A stretch of 64,000 nucleotides of DNA. Source: Leptospira limi. GTDB taxonomy: Bacteria > Spirochaetota > Leptospiria > Leptospirales > Leptospiraceae. The notes under the pieces were generated by a model. It searched no databases. It was not told where the DNA came from and saw nothing but the letters and a program-made list of their open reading frames with translations. Each line of letters opens with the position of its first letter. Within the stretch, counting starts at the first letter, position 1. Both the position numbers and the translations under genes were made by a program. This document shows positions 50,302 to 59,150 of this stretch, in pieces. The DNA lies in the NCBI RefSeq assembly GCF_026151395.1, contig NZ_JAMQPV010000001.1:1116001-1180000 (forward strand), given 5' to 3'.

Positions 50302-51420
50302 ATGAATGGCAGAGCAATGAAACAATCCCTTCTTATTCTCATGATGAGTCTCGTGATGCAAGCACCTATGTTTGCAGAATCAGTCTCGAGTAAATCCTAT
50401 CAAAAACGTATCGAGCTTTTGACTTACCTCCGTGAGCTTGAGCCAATCGTCAAAAACTTTCGTGGTGAAGATGCGGAAGGAAAACCAACAGAGCTCAATG
50501 CTCCAGAAGGGAAAGAAGGCTTCCGTATGAAAAAATACCTAGAAGCCAAACGTATTTACCAAGAAGGGTTACAATACCATTTTGAAGGTAATTTTTCCTC
50601 TGCTTACCAAAGGTTCCTAGAATGCCAATTGGGAATTGAAAAAATGACAGAAGAACTTTCCCAGTTGTACATCCTCCGTGCAGAAGAAATGATGAAAACG
50701 GCTATGGAACGCAAAAATCCAAACAACCCAATGGACAAGGCACTCCTTGATATTTCCATAGAGTATGGAAAAGGATCTTACTTCCGCCAAGACGTAATGG
50801 ACCTTCCGCGTGAAGCACCTTACCAAAGAAGGATGTACGACCCAAAAGAAGCACACTATAGTTACAATAAGTACGACATTGAAAAAAATATGGAGCTTGG
50901 TTACAAACACTTAGGACTTGCGAAAGAAGCGAGAGCCAATGCGTTAAAGGTGGAAAAAAATCTTGAGAAACACCAAAAACTCCAACCTACACATAGAAAG
51001 TATCGTATTGATTTGTATTTTGGTGCGATCAATTTGGCTCGTGATTCGAAAGCCAATGCCATCAATATCTATAAATTAAAATACCCTTATGATAACTACT
51101 ACCTCAATAACTCACAGGCAAAAACAGAAGCATCCAAAGATGAAACTGGTGCAACTGTAGAAGGCCAACCAGTTAAAATTGATGGAGTAACTTATGATTT
51201 TTCTAAAAACCCTTATGTTAAGTATGACAACAGACTCCAAGCGATGTTTGATGTAAGAGTTCCGGAAGAATACCGTGTGGACCATGCAGATGTAAGAGGA
51301 CGTGTTTATGATTTGGATTCCAATAATATGGTGTTCATGAAATACGACCAAGAACGTAAAAAAGCTCTGAATGTGCCTGCAAAACCAGCCCAAGGAAGCA
51401 CTACCACTCCGCAACAATAA
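50302..51420 (+). CDS. Secreted helical protein, possibly periplasmic
   Basis: 372 residues. Signal peptide MKQSLLILMMSLVMQAPMFAE (ATG 50317 alternative). The mature part is mostly helical with TPR-like repeats (YLEAKRIYQEGLQYHFEGNF), ending in a low-complexity tail (AKPAQGSTTTPQQ). Function unknown. I considered FcpA-type flagellar coiling proteins, but length and recalled sequence do not support it. A strong terminator follows. Confidence 0.62.
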   Translation: MNGRAMKQSLLILMMSLVMQAPMFAESVSSKSYQKRIELLTYLRELEPIVKNFRGEDAEGKPTELNAPEGKEGFRMKKYLEAKRIYQEGLQYHFEGNFSSAYQRFLECQLGIEKMTEELSQLYILRAEEMMKTAMERKNPNNPMDKALLDISIEYGKGSYFRQDVMDLPREAPYQRRMYDPKEAHYSYNKYDIEKNMELGYKHLGLAKEARANALKVEKNLEKHQKLQPTHRKYRIDLYFGAINLARDSKANAINIYKLKYPYDNYYLNNSQAKTEASKDETGATVEGQPVKIDGVTYDFSKNPYVKYDNRLQAMFDVRVPEEYRVDHADVRGRVYDLDSNNMVFMKYDQERKKALNVPAKPAQGSTTTPQQ

Positions 51421-51453
51421 GAAACAATATCTAACACTGTTTCCGAATGCATT

Positions 51454-51480
51454 AGCCCAAGAAATTTCTTGGGCTTTTTT
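51454..51480 (+). terminator. Rho-independent terminator
   Basis: AGCCCAAG pairs with CTTGGGCT around a 6-base AAATTT loop (51454-51475), followed by six T. It ends the gene at 50302. Confidence 0.88.
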
Positions 51481-51517
51481 ATATCCATAGAAACCACTCT
51501 TTTGTCTAATTGTTGCT

Positions 51518-52321
51518 ATGGCGAAAATTCCAGTTGTAGACAACTTAATTGAAAAAAACTTACACGGACTAAGCGTTCACTACGGGCGTTTGGTGATGAA
51601 AGTATACTTACGAATCACTCTGTTGGTATTCGGGAAAGCGAGTCCATACCTAATTCGTGGTCTTTATCATGCAATCTCAGGGAACAAAGAAAAGCGAATT
51701 AAGGAATTTTTAGAAGGCACAAAAATTTGGGCCGAAGATGTCAAAAAAATTACTAAAACAAACGTTTTAGTCTTCAATCAATTTACTGTTCCTGAAAAAG
51801 GACATATGATTTTTTTGAATCACGTGAACGAAATGGATTTTCCTTATGATTGTTATGTGATCAGAAAACCATTTTTAGCAAACCAAGTCATTAAAAAAGC
51901 ATGGTTTGCCTACTGGTGGATGACTGCCATGGGTTCACAAGTATTTGATAACTCAAAAGCAATGTCGATTGCAGTCTCTGTTAAAAATCTAATCGAGGGA
52001 TTAAAAACAACTTCCTATATCGTTTATCCCGAAGGGAAAAACACATACAGTGAGGAAATCCAACCTTTAAAAAAGGGAATGGTGAAAATTGCTTTTGACC
52101 AAAAAATTCCGGTCTTTGTAGCAATTAAATCAGGTGTTACCACATACCAAGAATACCAAAAAGGAAATGTGGTCGGATATTTGGGACTTGGCATTCATCA
52201 TCCAAATGATTTTTCCAGCTGGGAAGAATTCCAGAATCATCTTTATCAATTAATGCATTCCAAAAAACTTGAGTTAGATGGAATGTTAGAAGCGGAACGA
52301 AATAAACTTCGATCCACTTAA
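51518..52321 (+). CDS. PlsC-like acyltransferase
   Basis: 267 residues. H102-x4-D107 (NHVNEMD) and the block YPEGKNTYS (170-178) match the 1-acyl-glycerol-3-phosphate acyltransferase family. It acylates a glycerolipid at the membrane; the substrate is not certain because block sequences are atypical. Convergent 4 bp overlap with the fusion protein gene. Confidence 0.78.
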   Translation: MAKIPVVDNLIEKNLHGLSVHYGRLVMKVYLRITLLVFGKASPYLIRGLYHAISGNKEKRIKEFLEGTKIWAEDVKKITKTNVLVFNQFTVPEKGHMIFLNHVNEMDFPYDCYVIRKPFLANQVIKKAWFAYWWMTAMGSQVFDNSKAMSIAVSVKNLIEGLKTTSYIVYPEGKNTYSEEIQPLKKGMVKIAFDQKIPVFVAIKSGVTTYQEYQKGNVVGYLGLGIHHPNDFSSWEEFQNHLYQLMHSKKLELDGMLEAERNKLRST

Positions 52322-54690
52322 TCCTTATAAAAATTTTCCCACTCTTTTAGGAATCGGATTTGTTCGTGTGATTCAACTGCACGTTCACTTCTCGATTCTC
52401 TTACCTTCTGGATCGCTGAATCAGAATCCATTTTATATTTCCAAATTAAATAAGCACTCGCTACGGTTCCAGAACGCCCAAGACCACCAACACAATGGAT
52501 TAATACTTTCTGATCTTTGGAGAGGATCGTATCCATCCAATTCACAATCTCCTTCATTTGTTCCATACTAGGAACCTTTTGATCTAAGATGGAAACTTGT
52601 TTTTGTTCAATTCCGTAATTTGGAATTTCAGTTTTTAGCTCATTCACTCCGTATTGATTGTATTCTTGTTCCGTGATGAGGCTAAGGATGTGTGTGACAC
52701 CTTCTTCTTTAATGGTGTGTAAATCATCTAACAATACTCTACCTCGGTCTTTTCTTCCTGGTAAAATGGTAAGACCGATTTTGGTAATGATTTCGTTTTG
52801 ATTCTTGATAGGTTTTAAATAATCAATCCGTAATACCTTTGATTTTTGGATATACGATTTGATTTTATTGATAAGTTGTCCGCCCACATACAAAGCCCAT
52901 TTTTTTTGCAAATCATTACATTCATCGAAGGAGAGAGTGTGCATCGCATACCGTAATGCACCAACATGCATTTGGTATGGGTCTCTGTCTAGTTTGACAA
53001 GTTTTGGATAATAAGATCTTAGTTTGGCGATCACTCGGTAGGCTTTACGAAGTTTTTCATTGGAAAGTTCTTTCGGTGGATCGAAGGGAAGTGGAATTCC
53101 TAAGTCTTCTTGGTTATGTAAAATATTAGTAAGGACAACGGCTTCTTTCCATTCAGATTCAGATTCGATTTTACAAAAAATATACAATACATCGTTCTCT
53201 AATTTTAATAAATCTCTGAGAATATGCCCTCGGTGAGTATGGAAAAAATCAATCATCCAAACATTGTCTTGGGCATCGATGATGATGTTCGCTCCATTTA
53301 GGTCTCCATGGACATAAGATGTATTATGTGTGATTGCATTGTATTCTTTAAGTGAAGATAGGTCCTTCTCATAAAAGGAACATGGATTGGTGACTTCATA
53401 ACCTGGGAATATAGAAATAGTATCAGTTGTCTGTGGACCACCTAATAAAGATTCTACTCTCGTTCGAACTGATTTTGCATACTTAGATTGGAAATCATAA
53501 TATTCGAGTAAATTTAGTTTTTCAGTGGAAGTCGCTTCAAACAAACGTCCAAGTTGTTCGCCAAATACAATGTCAATGATTCGATCAAGGCCAGTGCCAT
53601 TCGGCATCAATCCATAAAGTTTTTGGAATGTCCTTACGTTTCCATCTAACATGGCAGCATAACGGTATTTGATTGCCCCACGATCATTTAATTCACAAAA
53701 ATCGACAATGGAAGGAGCATTATTTCCTAAAACTTCTTGGATCCTTTCAAAGGAAGTTCTTTCTTTTGCAATCAAATCACGATTTCCAATTTTGACAACA
53801 CAAGGCACTTGGGCATGGCCTAAATGATCTATGGATTTGGATTTCAAAACAACATTGCCTGAAAAACCACCATCCAATGTTTTGAATTCAACATCTTTAC
53901 AATCACGGAATAAGTAGAGTAGGATTTGTTTGTCTAAATCTGAAATCGGATATTTAGGATCCAATTTTAGTTTATCACTTGAGATTCTTGCATTGGTTGA
54001 GATTCGTTTTTGTAAATTTGGCTGTTCACCCGTTAAAAATTCAGTAAACGCACCAATGGAAGAATACACTTTCACACCTAATATTTGTTTGATTTGGTCT
54101 AATGCGATAAAATGCATTGATAAAGAGGAACTTGCAGTGAGGGCTGAACAAACTGCAATTTCAAATTCTGGGTATCTTGTTTTTAAGTCATAACATAAAA
54201 AGGTAACTTTGGCTTCTGTCCAAACACCTGTGATCCCCACTTTTAATGGTTTCCCTTTGTAAGGTCGTAAAACGGATTCTAAATTCGTATCTACAAAGTC
54301 ATTTAATCCAGAAGCATTGATGATCTCTGCGCGATTGGGATCAGATTCAATCCAATTTTGAAATACAAATTCGGCTCCTTTTGTATCTTTTAGACAATGG
54401 TATCCAAATTGGGTTAGATGGTCTTCTTGTGGTTTGGCGTTTGGGTCATGCCAATCTCGAATATGGATGATCTTTAGTTGTTTTGGATTTGATTCGTATG
54501 CCCAGTCCATGAGGGAAAAAACAGGACCGTCTTCAACCATTTCACCTAATAATCGATTGGCTTCTGCATAACCAACATGTAATGAATTGGGAAGTGGATC
54601 GTATTTATCCAAAAGAGATGTGAAATCATTTTGTAAACATTGGGTAAATAAAATTGCCGATTCTGAATTCATGAACAAAAGGATTGACAT
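52318..54690 (-). CDS. Three-domain fusion: degenerate isochorismatase, APH-like kinase, dual-specificity phosphatase
   Basis: 790 residues. Domain 1 (about 10-220): cysteine-hydrolase fold with QND motif (D22), but the catalytic Cys place reads WTEAKV, with K161, so probably only binding. Domain 2 (about 250-600): APH/protein-kinase fold with GGFSGN (274-279), K300, H461-G-D463 and D481; it resembles TCAD9-type kinases of conflict-type systems. Domain 3 (about 630-790): phosphatase with D703 and C733-x5-R739 (HCVGGLGRSG). One protein may add and remove phosphate. Start ATG 54690 lacks a good ribosome site; ATG 54672 also fits. Divergent from the repeat-protein gene by 46 bp. Function unknown. 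Confidence 0.82.
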   Translation of the reverse strand: MSILLFMNSESAILFTQCLQNDFTSLLDKYDPLPNSLHVGYAEANRLLGEMVEDGPVFSLMDWAYESNPKQLKIIHIRDWHDPNAKPQEDHLTQFGYHCLKDTKGAEFVFQNWIESDPNRAEIINASGLNDFVDTNLESVLRPYKGKPLKVGITGVWTEAKVTFLCYDLKTRYPEFEIAVCSALTASSSLSMHFIALDQIKQILGVKVYSSIGAFTEFLTGEQPNLQKRISTNARISSDKLKLDPKYPISDLDKQILLYLFRDCKDVEFKTLDGGFSGNVVLKSKSIDHLGHAQVPCVVKIGNRDLIAKERTSFERIQEVLGNNAPSIVDFCELNDRGAIKYRYAAMLDGNVRTFQKLYGLMPNGTGLDRIIDIVFGEQLGRLFEATSTEKLNLLEYYDFQSKYAKSVRTRVESLLGGPQTTDTISIFPGYEVTNPCSFYEKDLSSLKEYNAITHNTSYVHGDLNGANIIIDAQDNVWMIDFFHTHRGHILRDLLKLENDVLYIFCKIESESEWKEAVVLTNILHNQEDLGIPLPFDPPKELSNEKLRKAYRVIAKLRSYYPKLVKLDRDPYQMHVGALRYAMHTLSFDECNDLQKKWALYVGGQLINKIKSYIQKSKVLRIDYLKPIKNQNEIITKIGLTILPGRKDRGRVLLDDLHTIKEEGVTHILSLITEQEYNQYGVNELKTEIPNYGIEQKQVSILDQKVPSMEQMKEIVNWMDTILSKDQKVLIHCVGGLGRSGTVASAYLIWKYKMDSDSAIQKVRESRSERAVESHEQIRFLKEWENFYKD

Positions 54691-54696
54691 CCGTAA

Positions 54697-54717
54697 AAAT
54701 AAATCGAGAATTTATTT
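54697..54717. promoter_or_regulatory. AT-rich inverted repeat between divergent genes
   Basis: AAATAAA and TTTATTT, 7 bp arms separated by 7 bases. It lies in the 46 bp gap where both promoters must sit. AT-rich, so it may be chance. Confidence 0.25.
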
Positions 54718-54736
54718 CTTAAATTTTGGAGGGACT

Positions 54737-55051
54737 ATGAAACTTGTTTTGGTATTTTTACTAGGTGTTGTGATGACTTTTGGAATGACTGCAGGTGAAG
54801 TTGGATCTGATTGTACATTCAAAGGAAAAAAATTAGCAGGGAAAGTTCAGTTTGTGACAAGTTTCCCTGACTTTAAGGTGCAAGTGGTAGATTCATTTCC
54901 AGACCTCAACGTGAAAAAGGTAACTAGTTTTCCTTCCGACTGCGGTCAGTGGCAAGAAGTTACATCCTTTCCTGATTTTAAAGTCCAAATTGTAACCAGT
55001 TTTCCAGACTTTAAAGTGAAGTATGTAGATTCATTTCCTGGTGTACCGTAA
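54737..55051 (+). CDS. Small secreted protein of 11-residue V[TD]SFPD repeats
   Basis: 104 residues from ATG 54737 with GGAGGG just before it; the frame is open upstream to 54587 inside the divergent gene. Signal peptide (1-about 19), then six copies of a V-[TD]-S-F-P unit (residues 40, 51, 62, 75, 86, 97), spaced 11, 11, 13, 11 and 11. Cysteines C26 and C69 could pair. Repeats of this length may stack as a short beta-solenoid. Function unknown. It overlaps the LTA-synthase-like gene by 21 bp (convergent). Confidence 0.72.
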   Translation: MKLVLVFLLGVVMTFGMTAGEVGSDCTFKGKKLAGKVQFVTSFPDFKVQVVDSFPDLNVKKVTSFPSDCGQWQEVTSFPDFKVQIVTSFPDFKVKYVDSFPGVP

Positions 55052-57028
55052 ACTCCCTTCCAATGGATAAATTGAATTCCGATTCATTAACTCCAAAGAC
55101 AAATTAAAAAAGGCTTTTGCTTTTAAGGTTTGTGCCGTACAATTAGTTCGGTTTGGGTTACAGACTGGATCTTCTGCATAAGGAGGCACCATTTGGAATA
55201 TAAATTGTGTGTCTCCATCAACACTTTGGTAAAGGATCTTTTCTTCATCGATCCAACCACAAGCACTTCCATAAGCAAAATAAGTACTCCCTGATTTTAC
55301 ATTGGGCGCGAGTAAATTTTTGCCAAATCCAGCAAAATACGTTTTTTTACCAATGGCACCTAATATTGTAGGTAATACATCTAGTTGGGAAGATATCCTG
55401 TCATCTAACCTTGGTTTAATGTACTTTGGTGCATATAATAGGAATGGTACCATTCGATCCTCAAAATAAGATAAATACCGATGGTGGGTATGGTCGCCAA
55501 CAAATACGAATAAGGTATCCTCAAAGTATTTTCGTTTCTGTATTTCCTTCATAAAAACTTCTAACGCAGCATCAGAATAGTGATAGGTATTCAAATAATC
55601 ATAATCTGTAACACTCGAATCAAAAATTTCATATTTTTTATCTGGGACTTTATAAGGATAATGGGTTGTCATGGTAAGGATCGTCATCACAAAAGGTTTA
55701 TTTCTTTTTTCATATGCATCCATTGTTTCCAATGCTTTGGTATAAAGATGTTCATCATCATACCCCCATGCACCAATTTTGTACCCTTCTTTACGAAAGT
55801 CTTCTTTGCCGATTAATGTTTTAAATCCAAAATGTGGTAATATTGTTACCAAACTATCAAACTTCAAATCATCACCAGTGATAAAACTAGTTTCGTAACC
55901 TAATTCTGAGAAAATATTTCCTAAAGCAGAAAAGTTACTTAGGATTTGTGGTGTTCGAATGGCTGTAAGTCCTGGTCTGTCGGGGATACTTGTTAAAACA
56001 GACAATAACGCATTACTTGTTCGTCCCCCATTGGCATAAAAACGTTTAAAACTATGCCCTTTTTTCGCCAATTGATTGTAATACGGTGTGACTTCCTTTC
56101 CTAAAAATATACCATCCGACATTGGCCAAACAAATTTACCTGTCCAAGATTCTTGGATCACTAATACTACATTGCTTGGTTTTTTCCCAGGAGTTTCATT
56201 TAGTTTTCTTAATAATGGAAAGTTTGGATCATTCACAAATTCAGAACCTTCAAACTGAACCTCCTCTTTTACAATCGAAAGCATTTCTGCTTCGCTCAAT
56301 TTGAGATGTTTGGGAATGGATTGGCTTTTAAAATCATTGATGGTGGTATAAATTCCATTTAATGCAATTTGATTGATGAGAGCATCATCAGAAATGATTG
56401 CTTCACTAGCCCTTAGAGGTGATTCTTGTGGGCCACCACGTAAGCCGATAAAAAAGAATAAAAGCCAAATGACCCACTTTGAAATTGAATCACGTTTAGG
56501 TTCAGGTTCATTGCTTTGGTAACCAATTTTGTTTTTAAGAAACCAAAACCGAATTCCATATACATAAGCACCTATGAAGAATAGAAACGATAAAATTTTG
56601 AAGGGAGCTTCCGTAAAGGCAGAAGTAACCAACACATCTAAATCTCCCAAAAATACAATGGCCTCATAACCAATGTGTTTATTTGCATTTTCAAAATATA
56701 ATAAATCAGAAAAAAGATGTAATACTCCAATTGGATAAAGGAAGAGTGGTGTTACAAGCCACAGATTTTTATAAAACCTAAACTTTGAAGCATAGTCCCA
56801 AATCGATAAAAGATAAAATCCAACTAACACGATGGAGACTGTCACAAGGTCGAATCGGAAGCCAATTAGGAATGCTTTGAAAATTAAGAGAAAATCGATT
56901 TTTTCTAAACGGTAGGAATATACATAAAAAAATAGAATTCGATGAAGGAAAAGAGTTAAAAATCCAAAGCCTACATATGTTAAAAAAATACGGTCTGAAA
57001 ATCTAGGTTTGAAAAACAACTTCAGCAT
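55031..57028 (-). CDS. LTA synthase/sulfatase-family phosphoglycerol transferase
   Basis: 665 residues. Five N-terminal membrane helices (about 15-195), then a large extracytoplasmic alkaline-phosphatase-like domain with E293, the nucleophile T337 (GGRTSN) and D512-H513 (GDHTHH). It is built like LtaS/OpgB and may transfer phosphoglycerol or phosphoethanolamine to a glycan or lipid A. The substrate is unknown. Its promoter lies within the 94 bp to accC. Confidence 0.82.
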   Translation of the reverse strand: MLKLFFKPRFSDRIFLTYVGFGFLTLFLHRILFFYVYSYRLEKIDFLLIFKAFLIGFRFDLVTVSIVLVGFYLLSIWDYASKFRFYKNLWLVTPLFLYPIGVLHLFSDLLYFENANKHIGYEAIVFLGDLDVLVTSAFTEAPFKILSFLFFIGAYVYGIRFWFLKNKIGYQSNEPEPKRDSISKWVIWLLFFFIGLRGGPQESPLRASEAIISDDALINQIALNGIYTTINDFKSQSIPKHLKLSEAEMLSIVKEEVQFEGSEFVNDPNFPLLRKLNETPGKKPSNVVLVIQESWTGKFVWPMSDGIFLGKEVTPYYNQLAKKGHSFKRFYANGGRTSNALLSVLTSIPDRPGLTAIRTPQILSNFSALGNIFSELGYETSFITGDDLKFDSLVTILPHFGFKTLIGKEDFRKEGYKIGAWGYDDEHLYTKALETMDAYEKRNKPFVMTILTMTTHYPYKVPDKKYEIFDSSVTDYDYLNTYHYSDAALEVFMKEIQKRKYFEDTLFVFVGDHTHHRYLSYFEDRMVPFLLYAPKYIKPRLDDRISSQLDVLPTILGAIGKKTYFAGFGKNLLAPNVKSGSTYFAYGSACGWIDEEKILYQSVDGDTQFIFQMVPPYAEDPVCNPNRTNCTAQTLKAKAFFNLSLELMNRNSIYPLEGSLRYTRK

Positions 57029-57122
57029 AAAAAAAGAATTTGTGAATGATTAGGATGGTCAATTCACTTACGATCTTTCTGTTGATTTATTTTCGCTATT
57101 CTTTAGTTTTGATCCTACTCAC

Positions 57123-58559
57123 ATGAAGCCGATCCAAAAAATACTCATCGCCAATCGTGGTGAAATTGCTGTACGAGTCATACGCACTGCAAAAAAAATG
57201 GGGATCAAAACAGTAGCTGTTTATTCTGATCCCGATTCTCAAAGTTTGTTCGTTTTAAGCGCAGACGAAGCCTATCCTTTAGGTGGAACAGATGCACGTT
57301 CTTCTTACTTAAATGTGGACAAAGTGATCGAAGCTTGTTTGGCAACAGGCGCAGATGCAGTCCATCCTGGTTATGGATTTTTATCCGAAAATACGGACTT
57401 TGCTAAAAAATTAGAACAAAACGGGATTCGATTCATTGGTCCAAAACCTCACTCCATTGAAGCCATGGGTGATAAGATCGGCTCACGCATATTAGTTGCT
57501 AAAAGTGGAGTTCCTGTTGTGCCAGGTTATGAAGGCCAATCCCAAGAGATGTCTATCTTCAAAAAAGAAGCGGATAATATTGGATACCCTGTCATGGCAA
57601 AGGCGAGTGCTGGTGGTGGTGGAAAGGGTATGCGCCGTATCAATTCACCTGATGATTTAGAATCAGGAATTTTATCTGCCAAACGAGAAGCAATGTCGGC
57701 TTTTGGTGATGATCGTATCTTATTAGAAAAATACATTGTGAATCCAAGGCACGTTGAATTCCAAATTTTTGGTGATACCCAAGGAAACATCATCCACCTT
57801 CACGAAAGGGATTGTTCGTTACAAAGAAGACACCAAAAGGTTGTGGAAGAAACACCAGCTCCCAATTTTCCGTCCTCTCTAAAATCAAAAATGGCAGAGG
57901 CAGCTGTCATGGCTGGCAAAGCTGTTCAATATGAAGGTGCTGGAACCGTCGAATTCATATTAGGTGAGAGTGGTGAGTTTTATTTTTTAGAAATGAACAC
58001 TCGGTTACAAGTGGAACACCCTGTCTCAGAAATGACAACGGGACTTGATTTAGTAGAATGGCAAATTCGCGTTTGCCAAGGAGAACCACTTCCGATCCTC
58101 CAAACTCCTCCTCAGAAAGGACATGCGGTCGAAGTGCGAATTTATGCCGAAGATCCAAAAGAAGGTTTTTTACCTTCCATCGGGAAAATCCATCATTTGT
58201 CCTTTCCCACAAGAGAAGACTTAAGGATCGATTCAGGAGTGGTGACGGGATCCGAAATTACAATGTATTATGACCCCATGATCGCAAAACTAATTGTATG
58301 GGGAGAAGATCGTGAAACAGCCATTCAGCGATTGGTAGAATGTTTGTCTGAAACAATTGTCTTTGGCCCAAAAACTAATTTGCAGTTTTTGCAAAAATTG
58401 GTATCAACAAAGGAATTTTTCCAAGGTAAGGTTTCTACTCATTATATTGCAGACCATGAAGTGGAATTATTAAAAGAGAATACAAAAGAAGAACTCAAAC
58501 TTGCGTTAGCGGGTCTTTTTTTCTCATCAAAACAAAACGTTGATCCTTGGATGGCATAA
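57123..58559 (+). CDS. Biotin carboxylase subunit of an acyl-CoA carboxylase
   Basis: 478 residues, slightly longer than AccC. ATP-grasp features: KASAGGGGKGM, the LERDCSLQRRHQKVVEE-like stretch and EMNTRLQVEHPVSEMTTG. It carboxylates biotin with ATP and bicarbonate. The next gene is a separate biotin carrier, and the matching carboxyltransferase is likely at 20065. AccC for fatty-acid synthesis remains an alternative. Confidence 0.88.
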   Translation: MKPIQKILIANRGEIAVRVIRTAKKMGIKTVAVYSDPDSQSLFVLSADEAYPLGGTDARSSYLNVDKVIEACLATGADAVHPGYGFLSENTDFAKKLEQNGIRFIGPKPHSIEAMGDKIGSRILVAKSGVPVVPGYEGQSQEMSIFKKEADNIGYPVMAKASAGGGGKGMRRINSPDDLESGILSAKREAMSAFGDDRILLEKYIVNPRHVEFQIFGDTQGNIIHLHERDCSLQRRHQKVVEETPAPNFPSSLKSKMAEAAVMAGKAVQYEGAGTVEFILGESGEFYFLEMNTRLQVEHPVSEMTTGLDLVEWQIRVCQGEPLPILQTPPQKGHAVEVRIYAEDPKEGFLPSIGKIHHLSFPTREDLRIDSGVVTGSEITMYYDPMIAKLIVWGEDRETAIQRLVECLSETIVFGPKTNLQFLQKLVSTKEFFQGKVSTHYIADHEVELLKENTKEELKLALAGLFFSSKQNVDPWMA

Positions 58560-58568
58560 GGTAGCAGT

Positions 58569-59078
58569 ATGGACTTTTTATTTGAAACAAAATCGAAACC
58601 AACGTCTGTACATGTTAGTGGTAATCGCATTCGTGTACGTTTGGAAAACCAGACCTTTACCATTGATACTGATTCACTGATTGAAGGATTGAAACCCAAA
58701 GACCAAAATTTGGTCACTGTCCAAATGAAAGATGGTTCCTTACTTAGATTTCTGAAGACACGTAGTGAAATATTTTTTCACTGGAAAGGGGAAACTTGGA
58801 ATGCAAAATTAGCAGAACGTTCCTATGAAGTCGCAGGCCAAACTTCCCCTGAGATCAAAAGCCCTATGCCAGGTAAAGTAGTGCAAATCTCTACTGCAGT
58901 TGGAAGCGAACACGGTTTAGGGGAAACACTGTTAATTTTGGAAGCCATGAAAATGGAAAATGCCATCAAAGCCCCATACCCTTGCCGCGTAGAAGAAATC
59001 CGAAAACAACAAGGGGAACTTGTTCAACAGGATGAGGTACTGCTAATTTTACACAGAATCGAAGTGGAAAAAACATAA
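58569..59078 (+). CDS. Biotin-carrier (biotinyl) domain protein
   Basis: 169 residues. The C-terminal half (95-169) is a biotinyl domain with the biotin-bearing K128 in EAMKMEN; the first half is a beta-rich region like the BT domain found between BC and BCCP in propionyl-CoA carboxylase. Its presence as a free protein supports a PCC/MCC-type enzyme. 9 bp from the biotin carboxylase gene, ribosome site GGTAGCAG. Confidence 0.88.
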   Translation: MDFLFETKSKPTSVHVSGNRIRVRLENQTFTIDTDSLIEGLKPKDQNLVTVQMKDGSLLRFLKTRSEIFFHWKGETWNAKLAERSYEVAGQTSPEIKSPMPGKVVQISTAVGSEHGLGETLLILEAMKMENAIKAPYPCRVEEIRKQQGELVQQDEVLLILHRIEVEKT

Positions 59079-59092
59079 ATTTTCGAATCTAT

Positions 59093-59123
59093 TTGACATA
59101 TTTTGCAAATTTCCCACCATAAG
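59093..59123 (+). promoter_or_regulatory. Possible promoter of the outer-membrane gene
   Basis: TTGACA (59093-59098) then CATAAG (59118-59123) about 19 bp later. Spacing is a little long; a low-confidence call. Confidence 0.3.
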
Positions 59124-59150
59124 GCAGTTTCTTTGGCGAATAGGTAGAGA

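Noticed and set aside
50302..51420. Identification as a flagellar coiling protein (FcpA/FcpB)
   Set aside because: Both are helical periplasmic proteins, but length and recalled sequence do not match; I cannot support it.
54587..54736. N-terminal extension of the repeat protein
   Set aside because: It lies antisense to the start of the fusion gene, whereas GGAGGG and a signal peptide mark ATG 54737.
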